From: Sanderia malayensis
Taxonomy: Eukaryota > Cnidaria > Scyphozoa > Semaeostomeae > Pelagiidae
Direction: 5' to 3'
Assembly (NCBI GenBank): GCA_013076295.1
Contig: RQOL01000739.1
Span: 1-64,000 of the forward strand
DNA length: 64,000 nt
The position numbers were made by a program, and so were the translations under genes. Under the pieces are notes generated by a model that was given only the letters and a program-made list of their open reading frames with translations, made no database searches and had not been told where the DNA came from. Each line of letters begins with the position of its first letter. Position 1 is the first letter of the stretch. Shown piece by piece: positions 42,602-54,852 of this stretch.

Positions 42602-43162
42602 CTACAATGGCCTGGTTATCACAATGAAAAATAATTCTTTTCCCGGAGAAAAAATGACCCAATAATAAGCAAGTGACATAAATTGGAAAGAGCTCTTTCC
42701 ATTGAATAGAACGGAAAGAAATGAGTGCGTCCATTGCTCGGAAATCCAGTGACCATCATAGAAAATGCCGAAGCCCAGTTGACCCGAAGCATCAGTAAAT
42801 ATTTGCATGCTGGAAGCATAAGTGATGTGTGGATCTAGGATTTTGTATTTGCCATTCCAAGCCCAACAGCCAATATCCTATTGGGCTTCAGTGTTGATTG
42901 AGATATGATGTGATAGGCGCTTGACAGTAGTGGATAAATCAATAAATCTGCGGAGAAATGTAAGACCGGATGGGATTATTTTCGCTGCAAAGGAAAGTTT
43001 GCTGATCAGTGACAGCAGTTCACGTTGGGGGCATTTCTTTTTCACGAACCAGGAGGTTATTTCAAGTTGCAAGGCAGACAACTTGTTTTGGGGCAATTTT
43101 AAGCACATGTGCGTAGAGTCAATGTCAATGCCAAGGAATGTGATTGAAGTTGCAGGGCCCAC
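42602..43162 (-). pseudogene. DIRS RT thumb and RNase H remnants
   Basis: Frame 42878-43162 has SITFLGIDIDS and the ELLSLISKLSFAAKIIPSG stretch that follows the RT palm in DIRS-type Pol. Frame 42602-42808 has IFTDASGQLGFG, the RNase H start with its first catalytic Asp. Stops and frameshifts separate them. Confidence 0.75.
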
Positions 43163-43373
43163 AATTTTCCTGGGGCTGACGTGTAGCGAAGCGGGGTAGA
43201 ATAGAACACAGAAAACGCGTCTGTACGATTGTGCTGCTTTTCTAAATCTGATTCGAAATCTAAGCTACATACAACGACATTAAGAATAGTGGTTAATTAG
43301 ATTACATAAATCAATGTGACAGGTCAGCATGTTACTAGGCGCTTGCTAACTGTTATAATTATTAATTATTAAA

Positions 43374-44142
43374 TTATAATTTATTTGACCTAGCAATATA
43401 TAAACACGTAAACACTACAGACGGGACCCCCAGGTTGTGAAAATTACGTGTTGCGGTGTGTAGCTTTGCAAAGCATGCATCGTATGCTATTTCGGCAAGG
43501 AAGAAATCATCTAAATAAAGTGTGCAATGAGTTATGTTGTAATTGTTTTTAATTATCCACACAATAGTATCAGATAGCTTTGAAAAATGGTTGGTGGAAG
43601 AATGTAGGCCCATGGGGAGACAGAGTTCAACGAAGGAGTAGTTTAAGAATCTGAAGCCCAATAAATTCCAATCAGCAGGACGTACGGGACATATACGAAA
43701 TGCACTTTTCACGTCAAGCTTTACCATTTGTGAACCACGACCTAACAATGCAATTATCAAAACTGCTGTATCAAAACTGCTAAAGCTAACTGCAGCTTGA
43801 TTGTCGTCAATAAAATCATTAATAGATAATCCTTTAGGGGAATATAGATCAGTGATCATGCGCAGTTTACAGCTGTCTTTCTTGGGTACAACACCAAGCA
43901 GAGAAGTGCCACAGTTATCAAAGGGTGGATGGGTAAATGGGCCTGCAAGGCGACCATAGTTCGGAGATGATATGATCAGCATTGGGAGATTCGTTGGATT
44001 CCGTAGATCTTAGGTTTGTCGAGATATTCTGCAGTTGTGGTCCACAGTAACCAATATTAAAGCCAAATGTAAAATCGTTGAGAAGATTAATTGCAAATTT
44101 TTGATCAGGGTAATTAGACAGCTCTTTGTGCAGTACTTTCAA
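43374..44142 (-). pseudogene. DIRS reverse transcriptase
   Basis: The pieces 43918-44142 and 43374-43982 overlap in different frames. Landmarks are FGFNIGYCGP, GVVPKKDSCKLRMITDL, VKLDVKSAFRICPVRPADWN, LCLPMGLHSSTNHFSKL and the catalytic YLDDFF. This motif set is characteristic of tyrosine-recombinase (DIRS/Ngaro) retroelements, not of gypsy. The frame change near 43950 and the stop after SNKL show decay, although the catalytic Asp pair is present. Confidence 0.82.
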
Positions 44143-44316
44143 AATTACGGGCGAGGGAGCAAAAGGTGGTATGGGCTTAAAATTTTTACAGAGATGCAGT
44201 GCGATCGGAGAGTGCGTGGTTTCCCCCGTGGCGGCTACATGTGTGTAAGACTTGGAATTTTCAGTTGCGGCATTGATTGTGAAAATTGAAACATTTGCCG
44301 AGGGTATTGATATTGA

Positions 44317-47300
44317 TAGTGGTATTGATAGTGGTCAGGCCTAGTTCATACCCACGCGAGTCACTGAACTAGCTACTGGTGCCACGTAACCCAGTACTGC
44401 CTGCCGCGGGTCGGGTGGCCGGCGACTAAACAGGGTCCCCCCACCTGGGCGCTTTGGGGACCAGGTGAGGAGGTGTGTGGACGCCCGCAGGAAGAAAAAT
44501 AATACCTGTCAAAGGTCATACCCATGCGCGTCACTGACCAACCACACCTGGAGAGGAGTTGAGCGCCGCCAGGATTCCTTGCTCATTGAAACACTGGAAT
44601 GATGAAACTAAGGAGCAGACACATCCTGAATCGGTCGTGGCCCGGTAAAACGGCCGCGTCATCTTCTGGGCCCATCAGGGGAAGCGGCGATAAGTGTGCG
44701 ACTGGTGAAGGGACGAAAGTCCAATTGAAGCGGCAGAAAGATGAGTTTACCTGTGGGACATGGAATGTTAGAACCTTGAACGGTGATGGGAAGCTGGAGC
44801 AGCTGGACTACGGGATGGAGAAATACAGATGGAATGTTCTGGGGATAGTGGAGATGAGATGGCTTAGTAGCGGTGAGATGGTAACAGAGCAAGGCCACAA
44901 GATCTGGTTCAGCGGAAAGGAGAAGAGGCACGAAGAAGGTGTGGGATTCCTCGTACACAAAGACACAGTGAGAGCAGTAATGGAATGTGAACCAATTTCA
45001 AGCCATATGATAAGAATCAGATTATCGGCAAACCCTAGAAACCTGACGATCATACAGATCTATGCACCAACTTCGACTACAAAAGATGAGGATGTGGATG
45101 CCTTCTACGATGAGCTACGCAGCACTTTAAGGCAAGTACCAAAGAAAGACATAACGATCATCCAAGGTGATTGGAATGCAAAAATTGGAACCGACTCGTT
45201 TGAGGACTGGCAAGGAACAATCGGAAAGTTTGCGTAGGGAACAACAAATGAAAGAGGAGAAAGATTGCTTGAATTCTGCAGGATGAGCAATGTAACAGTG
45301 GCCAATACACTAGGAGAGCACAAGGACTCAAGAAGGGTCACGTGGGTGTCTCCAGACGATAGAACTAAGAACCAGATAGACTATATCCTGATAGATCGGA
45401 AGTGCAAGACTTGCGTTAAACCGAACAAGACCAGAAGCTTCCCTGGAGCGGACATCGGAAGTGATCACAACCTACTGATGATGACGGTGAGGCTGAAGCT
45501 GAAGCTAGCTAAGAATCAAAAGTCAAGCAGAATCAAATACAATTTAGAACTACTGAAAAATGAAGAGAAGAGAACGGAATACAGTGTAGAAATCAGGAAC
45601 AAGTTTGCCCCTCTGCTTGAACTAGAGAACGTACAGGAACTGACTGACATGTTCACGGACATCACAAATGCCACGGCAATGGAAGTCTTGGGAAAGCGTT
45701 GTGTGATGAAACAACCTTGGATGACGGTAGAAATCCTGGATGCGTGTGATGAAAGGAGGAAACTGAAAGCAACAAAATTCAAGAGCGTGGCTAACACCAA
45801 GGAATACAAGAGAATCAATGCAAAAGTGAAAAGGGAAATTCGCGATGCCAAAGAGAACTTCCTCAAGGAGAAATGCAAACAAATCCAACATGCGTTCGAG
45901 AGGAACAACACCAAGAAAGTATTTGACACCATCAAAGAACTGAACAGAAGAATTGCCGTCAAAACATCTGCCATAGAAGCCGCTGATGGAACACTTCTGA
46001 CGGATGAGAATAAAATACAAGAACGCTGGACAGAATATGTCAGACAGCTGTACAACCATCCGATCCAAACGGATGAAGGTATTCTCAGGGAGCTAGAGGC
46101 TGGAGGACCGGGTGATATAACGAGCGAGGAGCCGGAGATTCTGAGGAGTGAAATAGCCAGTGCTGTGGCTGCACTAAAGAATGGAAAGTCTCCAGGGGTT
46201 GACAACATTCCTGCTGAACTGATAAAGGACGGAGCTCTGGATTTGCTGCACAAGTTGTGCAACCTGATCTGGAGGACTGGTGAATGGCCGCAGCAGTGGA
46301 CTCAGTCACTCATAATTCCACTGCCCAAGAAAGGAAACCTCAAGAAGTGTAGCAACTATCGAACTATAAGCTTGATAAGCCACCCAAGCAAGGTATTGCT
46401 GAAGATCATTGTAGAAAGAATGAAACCACAGATTGAAGCAGTATTATCAGAGGAGCAAGCGGGGTTTAGAGCAGGCAGAAGTACAGTGGAACAAATCTGT
46501 AACTGTCGTATCCTTTGCGAGAAGTTCAGAGACCACAACCGGGAAGTACACCACAACTTTGTCGACTTCAAGAAAGCTTTCGACAGGGTGTGGAGGAAAG
46601 CTCTGTGGGCTACAATGCGGAAACACAACATCACTCCGAAGCTGATACAACTCTGTGAGTCGCTGTACGAGAACGCCACCAATGCAGTTATGTGTGACAA
46701 CAAGATGCTGGAATGGTTTCAAACCAATGTCGGAGTGAGACAAGGGTGCATTCTTTCGCCGAGCCTATTCAATTTGTTCTTAGAACAAATTATGATGAAT
46801 GCACTTGAGGATTTTGATGGCACTGTTGTAGTTGGCGGAAGAAAGATCAACAATTTGCGATTCGCGGATGATATCGACCTTGTTGCCAGAAACAGAAACA
46901 AGCTAGTGGATCTTACATCGCGTCTTGATCTATCCGCAAGGCAATTCGGCATGGAAATTAGTCATGAAAAGAGCAAGATCCTGACAACTTCGAGACAGAC
47001 TGAGCGCAATGAAACGGAGGAGAAGGTCATGATAGACGGAAATTAACTCGAAGAAGTACACCAATTCAAATATCTTGGAGCAGTGATGAACGAAGATGCT
47101 ACCTCGTCAACAGAAATCAAGACTAGACTGGCAATGGCGACAAGTCAAATGGCCAAGTTGAATCACATTTGGAAGAGTAGAGAGGTGGGAGACAAAACAA
47201 AGATACAATTAATGAGAGCACTAGTGACCGCCGTGGCCCTATATGGGTGCGAAGCATGGACCTTGAGCAAACAACTGGAAAAGAAAATAACAGCTTTTGA

Positions 47301-47672
47301 GATGAGATGCTTTCGACGACTGCTAGGAATCCATTGGCGTGATCACCGCACCAATGTATCAGTCATCGAGGAGATAGAGACGAAGATCGGAAACTTTGAA
47401 CGACTGCTGGACACGGTGAAGAGGAGGAAACTTCAATGGTTTGGACACGTCACGAGGAGACCCGGCACTCTTGCACATACAGTGATGCACGGAAGGGTTG
47501 ATGGACAACGGGGAAGAGGTCGACCGCGGAGAAGCTGGATGGAAGATGTGAACATCTGGACAAACGAACCGGTCAGTGTCTGTGTGCGGATGGCGGAGAA
47601 TAGAGACAATTGGAGAAAAACATGCCAGTGCCCAACGGCCAGTAGGCTACGGGTGTGACCTGACCTGACCTG
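44317..47672 (+). mobile_element. RTE-clade LINE, nearly full length
   Basis: The element has a GC-richer 5' UTR (44317-44598), one long coding frame (44599-47658) and a short tail of CCTGA repeats at the 3' end, as RTE elements have. Flanks share attgatattga (44306-44316 and 47673-47683), a likely 11-bp target duplication. It is inserted in the DIRS element on the opposite strand, so it is younger than that element. Confidence 0.85.
44599..47658 (+). pseudogene. LINE endonuclease-reverse transcriptase with two in-frame stops
   Basis: One frame runs the whole length and is broken only by TAG at 45235-45237 and TAA at 47044-47046. The N-terminal APE-type endonuclease has TWNVRTLNGDGK, VEMRW, YAPTS, GDWNAKIG and SDHNLL. 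The RT has KNGKSPGVDNIPAELIK, PLPKKGN, FVDFKKAFDRVWR, VRQGCILSPSLFN and RFADDIDLVA. The C-terminus has FRRLLGIHWRDHRTN, KLQWFGHVTRR and GRGRPRRSW, typical of RTE elements. The stops fall between conserved motifs and look like single substitutions, so this copy died recently. Confidence 0.93.
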
Positions 47673-47689
47673 ATTGATATTGAGTTGCA

Positions 47690-48651
47690 TGGTTTGGCTT
47701 TGGTGGGCACGAAATTTAATTTTGCGAGAGAGTGGGGGACAACGAAAAAACTTGTTGAACGCATGTTCATCTAGGCATGACCAGCATAGGAAAGGATTAC
47801 GGGCAATGTTCATGAGGAAGGCGATGTCGTAGCGAAAACATGCTTGAAAATTGCATTGCCGATAAAACGTACACATGTTTTGCAAGCATATCATGCGATA
47901 TATTTGGGTTGAAAAAAACCACCCCACGAATGTAGCTATATGTTCCCGGCTTCTAACCAACCAATGAATGAATGGTTTTTTGGGTAATAAGGTGCTGAGG
48001 TGCGAATCGAAGGTATTGCTGTCCCCTGGGGCAGGCATTAGGCTGAGTAGCAAGGTTGAAGGGGCTGTGTCGAACGTGCTGGGTAGCAGTGAATTGAAAT
48101 CAATATAGCCTTTGGCTTTCAAAGATTTAAGCACGCTGGCTGATAATGGGGGCAGCGAACTGAATGCAGAATGCGTATAAAAACAAGTTACCTTGACTTT
48201 CTAAGGAATGCATGGTTGGGTTGGCATTTTGTGGAATCAACGTCTCCAAATTTTAAAGGCTGGCATTCTCGTGTGTGGGAGCATCAATCTGAATAGATGC
48301 AAGAGATGGGGCCAACAGTTGGGGACGGCAAGATACAGCTGTTTCTCTGGCGTCCTTCATGATCTCTCGAAGGTCGTTTAGGCTCAGCGATACTATGTTG
48401 CTGGAGGTGTTTGGTACTTCTTCGGTACTTCTTGCAGTGATAGTAGCAGGATTTGGTGCATTTGTTGAAAGTGGTTGCCAGCAATGCTCGTACAATCTCT
48501 TTGCTAGTTCTGGTTTTACACATTTAGACGGAATGTTGTACAGTATAACGCTGCGGATTGCATTCGCAAAAGATCTTAATTCATCCCGTGTTTTGTACGA
48601 TAAATTGTATTGCGGTGATTTCGTTCTTTTAACCATCTTTTGAAGACACAT
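47690..48651 (-). pseudogene. DIRS Gag-like protein, two pieces
   Basis: The upper frame (48253-48651) begins MCLQKMVKRTKSPQYNLSYK and is basic, then Ser/Thr-rich. The lower frame (from 48134 downward) has KSLKAKGYIDFNSLLPSTFD and PFIHWLVRSREH, similar in layout to the capsid part of DIRS ORF1. A stop and frame change near 48250 separates them. At its end it runs into the LINE insertion point at 47683. Confidence 0.6.
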
Positions 48652-49035
48652 GCAACTCTGTGTTAAACAAATCTATATATAAAACTAACTTTTGCTCAAA
48701 TATTTCACCGCACATCGGCAGCCTTTTCAATGAGATGATTAATCTAATTAAACAAAATCGTTAACAGCCAAGTTCGAATCGCCAGATCTTTGATCGAATC
48801 TAGTTCGTGGAAGATTCGAGTTTCCCCACTCCTCCTTTGCGTTCAGTGTTGGGTTATTAAGATTAATATATGTTGCTTCCGTAACCTGTCTCAGCATAGC
48901 ATCACTTGGGCACGTCTTTATATTTTCACTGAGAGTGCTTGCTCCACTCCGTTATGTTTTTCTAGCATATGTTGGTGGAAGACTGATGCACTGTCCTTTC
49001 TTTCCAGCTTTTTTATGTGCTCTTCATATCTCTCA

Positions 49036-49445
49036 GGGCCTGATTATCTGAGAGTTTTCAGCCCGTTTGTAACTTTAGCCGGGCTGAGATTTCAGCTCGG
49101 TGTTACGGTTAAAGCGTTGTGAAAGCAAGGTTGCGATTACATGATAAAGTTTCAGCCCGGTTTGCGAGCTGAAATCTCAGCCCGCTTTTATCAAACGGGC
49201 TGGGATTTTCATCTCGGCCAAACGGGCTGAAAATTTTCATGTAATCGCAAATCGAAATATTTAGCCGGGCTGAAATTACGAGAGAACAAAGAAAACATGG
49301 CGGTGAGTGCAAATGATTGCGATTCTAATTCAACACCACAGGATTTTCAAACTAAACACAGCGGGCGCGAGCCACCATATAATCGCTCAAAATCTCAGCC
49401 CGGGTAAAGTTACAAACGGGCTGAAACTCTCATATAATCAGGCCC
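49036..49445. mobile_element. 410-bp MITE inside the GIY-YIG domain
   Basis: Inverted ends of about 55 bp start GGGCCTGATTATMTGAGAG and are flanked by TCA (49033-49035 and 49446-49448). Many internal copies of CAGCCCGTTT/AAACGGGCTG make it strongly self-complementary. Leaving it out joins the host element's reading frame exactly. The 3-bp duplication and GGGCC ends suggest a PIF/Harbinger relative. Confidence 0.88.
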
Positions 49446-50783
49446 TCACTTATGCTACGTGCCGTTTCCCCAATATAATTCTCTCCACAAGAACACTGAA
49501 TTTCATAAACGACATCCCTGGTTTTGCAGTTTAAGCATATATTCTCATTGCATAAACGGCACTCTTCATTTTTGCAATTTTGCACTTAAAATGGATCGGA
49601 TCTTGTTAAATATTTCCTCAAGGGTTTCCCTGACCTCTCTATTACCTTGATTTTTAGCTCTGCTGCTTTCATAATTTTCCTGCACTCTTTTGCTAGCTGT
49701 GAGCCAGGTGTAGCATCCACAAAGAGAAGTGTTTCATAATCTCCTTTCTCAAACCATGTGTTACGTTTCCTGCACCTTTCTTCCACTCTTTCCAGCCTGT
49801 TCCAAAATTTTCCCCTATACATTGGACATATTCCGTTGTTATCATTCTCAACAATTTTCATGCAATTCTGATTAGCTCTTTTATAAATTGATATTCCATC
49901 TTTTTGCGGATATCCAGAGAATTGTAACCAGTTTACAAAGCGCTGAATATGTTTAGTTCGTTCAATATTGCTACAGAGGGGTGAAACATTGCGCATTACC
50001 TTCACAAGATCCGCTACAAGAATATTCGTCTTGGACTCTTGAGAAAGAGCAGAATCCTTGTTCAGAACCTGTTTGCTAGCCATTGGTTTCATGTAGTGGG
50101 AATGTATATTTGGACTTTGTAGCACCGTTGCATTGTGTAGGTTGGACCCACTGTTCGACATCTAGTACAGGCATCCTATTATTTTCGTGATTTGATGGAT
50201 AATCGATGGTTACTTTGATGCACTCGTGTATTTCATTTGGATTACTTGGATCTTTTCCATGGTGACTTTATCTCTGGTTCACTTGGTTTGTCATTGATTG
50301 CTTTCGCCACGATGTTAATATCGTCAACATACCGTGAGTAAAGTTGAACTTCAATACGGTTTTCATGCAGTATGGCTTTAAGTTCTCTATCCAACCAGAT
50401 CATGAAAACGTTGGATATCACCTGCCACTGCGACTCCGATTGCTCCTCCTTTCATCTGCTTGTAAAGTTTGTTATGAATTTGAAAATGTGGTTTTTCAGC
50501 ACAAGCCGTAACTCGCTGCGATTGCAAAAGACATCATCTTTCTGACCTTCTGTTCCGTTGTTGGTTTTTCCCTACTTTCATCCAGCCCAGCCAGCGTTTT
50601 CTTTCATTCTTGTTTTTTCCTGAAGAGGCAATTGTAGGTGGGCGTCCTCTTGCTGATCTTGTTGGGCAAAAGTTTTGCAGATTTTTTGCTTCTATTTCCG
50701 TTTTGGTAGCAGTTATGGCAAAAACAGACCTAACTCCCGTAGCTACATCAACGTTTTCGTATTCTTGACCAACTTCATTCATT

Positions 50784-50831
50784 AATCAATGCACTTATCT
50801 ATGGAGAAATCAATGCACTTATCTATGGAGA
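50784..50831. repeat. 24-bp tandem duplication
   Basis: The unit aatcaatgcacttatctatg plus gaga occurs twice in direct succession (50784-50807 and 50808-50831), then starts a third time. It lies in the decayed RT region. Confidence 0.85.
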
Positions 50832-51335
50832 AATCAATGTCAATGAAAGGGTAAAGGCCGCCACATCCATGCTTCCAACAACTGATGTTTCTAGCTCCAC
50901 ATCTTCATTACACGTCCTAATGTGACTGAATAAATCTTCTGTACTGTCGCAAACTTCTGGGGCTCTTTGATTAGTGGTCTCAGGAAGAAGATAGAAGTGT
51001 GATATTCGATAATTTGATGAAACAACTGCTTCACATACAGTCTAGTTGGTGGTCCTTTTACCAGATTATCGTGGTTTTATCATCCTTCCTTAATCCACAT
51101 AGTGCTGGTATAGCATTGTTAGCTGCTTGATAATTAGATCGGACTCTTTCATTGCTTTGCAAAATATTGCACCATGCAGACATATGGGCATTCATCTGTT
51201 TCTCCACATGTTCGTGTTCTGTTGATTTACTTCCACAACTGCTGTTAAATGCCTTCCATACTTTCTATGTAGTTATTTGCATTATCAACTGACAACCGGC
51301 CTGACTTGTCCGTAGGAAAAAAATTAGTTCATTTC

Positions 51336-51845
51336 ATTTAACAAATTACTCCCCATGGAAGGTTTAGCTTCATTATTGTTTGTATCGTTGTCACGTGATT
51401 TTAGTAGTTAAATGTAAGCGTTTTAGTTTTAATTAATCAGTTTTAGACTCGACTGGATATGTAAGCCAAAAGAAGGAGAGGGCATACTGTTGAGGAACGA
51501 GATACTGAGAAAGATCTCGTTGCCGTAGTTTTGAAGCATGCCATTGGGGATCGAAATGCTTGCAAAAGATGTTGTTGCCTCTGTTTTTGGGTTCATTGTT
51601 GTTTGGGCCGCCGTTTGAGCAGAATTGGAGGTACTGTGCCATTATCGTTTTTGTCGTGTGTTGACTGCCGTTTTCGTATGCCGTAAAGAAGCTCTGGATT
51701 TTGTGAAAGAAATAAATGGAAAAATATGAGAAACGGTCTCTGATTTGCCTTAAATCATTGTGAGTGAGAGTATCCACTTTTTAGTAGAGGAGATTGTTAG
51801 TCAGTCGTCTTGAAGATTACGTGCGTCGTGTAGTCTATATGCCCA
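51336..51845. other. Unassigned sequence up to the assembly gap
   Basis: A 114-codon frame on the minus strand (51433-51777) has no recognised domain and could be an N-terminal part of the adjacent RT element. The last bases before the gap (tgtagtctatatgccca) resemble part of the TIR-element family seen near 24480 and 60075. Confidence 0.35.
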
Positions 51846-51945
51846 NNNNNNNNNNNNNNNNNNNNNNNNNNNNNNNNNNNNNNNNNNNNNNNNNNNNNNN
51901 NNNNNNNNNNNNNNNNNNNNNNNNNNNNNNNNNNNNNNNNNNNNN
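51846..51945. other. Assembly gap of exactly 100 N
   Basis: A run of exactly 100 N is the usual placeholder for a gap of unknown size in scaffolding. The base directly after it is the inner end of the inverted duplication. Confidence 0.98.
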
Positions 51946-52760
51946 AGTCTCTTTCACACTTTGGAACACTGTAGCTAATTCTTGATATAACTGTGTCCCA
52001 CTTTTCTCTTTTTAATGTACACGAAGAATTTGTCTTAACCATGGTAAAGTAAGATCATGCATGGTTTCTATGTAGCTTCGAAGTTGTAAACCAGGCCTCG
52101 TTGCTTTTATCACGGCTTCCACCACTTCCTTTTGAGTCTATCCCTTTTCTACTGCAGATTCAATTTGTCTGGAAAGCGAAACGAAACTCAGCTGGTCTGT
52201 TTTACCTTGCTCTGCAATCTGTCCAAAAATCTTTAGTTCTCTTCTCAACAGTGAAGTTGCACTTCTTGGATCGGTAGAATTATCCTCTTTATCAGGAAAT
52301 AAGCCTTGTGGTTTTTGTTGAACTTGCTTCTTTTTCTGCGTCGGTTCAGCCACTTTTATGCCCATTATTACCTTTTCCATTTCTTTCCGCTGATCTTCAA
52401 GTAGGGCATCGTATTTTTGCTTGATCTCTGATAATACTAGAGAAATTTTGCGTCATGCGCCTCTGTTGTTCGAAGTTCAGCGCCATCATTCTGAGGTCCA
52501 CATTCCAGCGCAACAGGTTCTGGTGGTCCATGGTCTGGATTTTCAACATCCACAGATGGAATCTGTAAATCATCAGTTGCTGTGTCGTTTGAGCCGTTGC
52601 TGTCATCATTGGCATCACTCCCCCGTTGCAGAAACGACACCCACTGTGTGAGATTAACAGCACTTTCTGTCTCAGAACATTTATCAAGGGCGAGATAAAT
52701 TGGAATTTGAAATGCTTTTGATGAGTTTGCGGGTATGAAATCTACATACAAAACTGCCAT
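51946..52760 (-). pseudogene. Right-arm copy of the retrotransposon gag fragment
   Basis: This matches 31182-31995 in reverse and carries the same N-terminal frame (52437-52760). It is cut off at the gap, so the capsid end and pol tail seen at 31996-33175 are missing. Confidence 0.75.
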
Positions 52761-53082
52761 GTGGTGGCTGTAGACTGTGGGTGGTAGCGGTGCGCATTTG
52801 GTAGTATGGTAGACCGACGCCCAATTTCTAACTATTGACGCAAAAACTCAGTGTCAAACTTGTTGCTTCAGAACGGGGAAAACCTTGATCCCACTACGAT
52901 GTCATAGGGGGCTGGCTCCAGTCCTTAGTTTGCCAAAAAAAACCAAGTTGGCGAAAAAGCCACACTTTTCCGCATTACTACTGGTAGACGAAAAATCGGA
53001 TTTCAAAAATAATGTGGGATCTGAAATCAGATAACGAGTTTTTATTGATATATCAAACAAATAAATATGCTGTGGTGGCACT

Positions 53083-53466
53083 TTAAGGATTCTTGGATGT
53101 CATTTTTTCAAATAACCCACCCATAATTAATATTCCAGTATCAAGGAATCTTTGATCAAAGAATCTTTGTTCGTTAGTCGCATCAAGGGAAATTTTGATA
53201 AACTTTTCATCCATGATGCTCGTTATGACCTCGTGGGTTTTGTTCAACTTCATACACATGACTTCGTGGGGCTTTGTTACAGGAGTGCAATATTCATTCA
53301 AGCATTTGGCGGGCTTCAATCTCTCTGGTATGTCTACACTAGGTTCAATGGACCAGTTATAACAACCTTGAAAATTATTCGAATCATCATTTATTTCAAT
53401 ATCCAATTCATCTTCACTTAAATATTTAATGGAAAATCCGTCCCTTGTATCCCGCCATTTTATCAA
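53083..53466 (-). CDS. Open frame of unknown function, intact only in the right arm
   Basis: A 127-codon frame without stops is rich in Asp, Glu and Lys, with SEDELDIEINDDSNN near the start and PERLKPAKCLNEYC in the middle. The first part is present at about 30905-30960 in the left arm, but the rest is absent there because of a roughly 450-bp indel. The upstream context has no clear ATG other than inside the frame, so it may be an exon or the tail of a mobile-element protein. I do not recognise a domain. Confidence 0.35.
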   Translation of the reverse strand: MIKWRDTRDGFSIKYLSEDELDIEINDDSNNFQGCYNWSIEPSVDIPERLKPAKCLNEYCTPVTKPHEVMCMKLNKTHEVITSIMDEKFIKISLDATNEQRFFDQRFLDTGILIMGGLFEKMTSKNP

Positions 53467-53629
53467 ACTACTTTCAGTGCTCTACGAATGCTTTGTGAAA
53501 GAACGTCGAAATTTTCAAAATCCGAATTTTATAAAAATCTTGTCCTAATTGTCCGTAGCACTGATTTTTGTGCAATTCTGTTAAAGTTTACCTTAAAGTC
53601 ACTTTTCTTGTCTGGGACTTGATGTTTAA

Positions 53630-54852
53630 AGTGATAATGGAACGAAATTTTGCATGGTGCTTTTTTTCAAAAATCTATAGATTTCAATGCACTGATTAAC
53701 GTGGTGCAAATGAAATTTGCAAATTTTGTATACTTTTTTCTCTATTAACCTTCAAAGTAGGCAATTTTGACCTTTTTCTTGCGAAAACAGAACATCACTG
53801 TGATGTCATCAAACGTTGTGTCTGCAATGTCAAGCAAGCTTTCTTCTATTGAAATTTGACATGGCGAGCTGTGAATGAGGCGAGCACACACGTGACGGGT
53901 ATCTTGGGAGCAAATAAATCATAGAACTATTTACATGTAGTAGGTATACATAAGGGAGACAATTGTGCGAGTGCGATTACTCAGTGTTGTGAAGAAGTAT
54001 TGTTTCAATCTTTGATCAGGACAGAACTTCAAAATAGCTTTGAAAATCGGAAACATAGCGAAACATAATAACTACTAAAGCTTTTCGTCTGACACTCATT
54101 ATGTTTCGCTATGTTTCCGATTTTCAAAGCCATTTTGAAGTATTGTTTCATAATGTTGCTGATAGTATTTCAAGACCAATCAAACAGAAAATGGCCTTTT
54201 TAAGGAGTTCAGGAGACAGACATCATTCGCACCCACTGACCAGGATAAAAGGAGTTTGTTCATTGTAGCGCTCATTTTTGTTTTGAAGTAAAGAAGCATA
54301 TTGGGAAATAATTTATCGAAGGAATTTAATTTCTGAGGTTTCTAAAAATAATTCAATGTCTGTAATTACAAGTTAAAGTAAGTTATTAAAGAAATAACAG
54401 CTGGGATAAGCGATAGCTACGTGTCGTGTTACAGACAATCGAAGAAGCAATGGGGACACCCGGGATGATGTCATGATTTTTAAGAGGCACCCATTTTCAA
54501 AATTAAATTGTGTCTCGAAACCACACAAATTATTTTCAAATGACGGCTAAAGATCGCCCCTATAGTAGTTCAACCGGAGCTCAAATATTCCCACCCTGAG
54601 TGGAGTTATTTAAAAAAATCCAGACAACCTTCGGAAAAACTCCATTGACCTCGATTGGAAAAAATTTGTTTGGGCCATCACTGTGACGTCACAGCGTTGT
54701 GATATTTTTTGCAAAAGGTGGCCTGATTCAAGGTGAATTAAAGTAACTTATACTTGTCCGATGTACGTCAAAATTGCACTAAACAAATCAGTACATCTTG
54801 GCTTTCATTCAAAATAAAAAATCGATATGTCAAATTTTGTTGCATTAGCACT
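53630..54852. mobile_element. Right-arm copy of the TTAA-type TIR element
   Basis: This is the inverted counterpart of 29516-30729, with TTAA at 53626-53629 and 54853-54856. It includes the 44-bp-arm foldback. Confidence 0.7.

Larger units (their letters stand above)
42600..48651 (-). mobile_element. DIRS-type retroelement, interrupted by an RTE LINE
   Basis: In coding order on the minus strand it comprises Gag (48651 down to about 47690), a Cys/His segment, reverse transcriptase (44142-43374 and 43162-42878) and RNase H (42808-42602). A LINE (44317-47672) sits between gag and RT with an 11-bp target duplication. Reading from one side to the other without the LINE continues the Cys/His region into the RT start. 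No tyrosine recombinase and no split inverted repeats were identified, so the element is incomplete or decayed at its 3' end. Confidence 0.75.
48780..51335 (-). pseudogene. Penelope-like element: RT with C-terminal GIY-YIG endonuclease, decayed
   Basis: Broken minus-strand frames, in coding order, show PTDKSGRLSVDNANNYIES (about 51290), the GRPPTIASSGKN segment in 50534-50782, VISNVFMIWLDRELKAIL, and YSRYVDDINIVAKA with the RT YVDD box (about 50320). Then comes a 191-codon frame (49586-50161) with ETLLFVDATPGSQLAKECRK. The GIY-YIG part VVYEIQCSCGENYIGETARS (about 49460-49530) and a C-terminal tail (MLRQVTEATYINL, about 48870) follow. A 410-bp MITE splits the GIY-YIG domain. Several stops and shifts make it inactive. 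The Penelope-like label rests on the RT plus GIY-YIG arrangement; a related RT-GIY-YIG group is possible. Confidence 0.7.

Noticed and set aside
45516..46262. 248-codon open frame on the minus strand
   Set aside because: It is antisense to the LINE reverse transcriptase and has no domain of its own.
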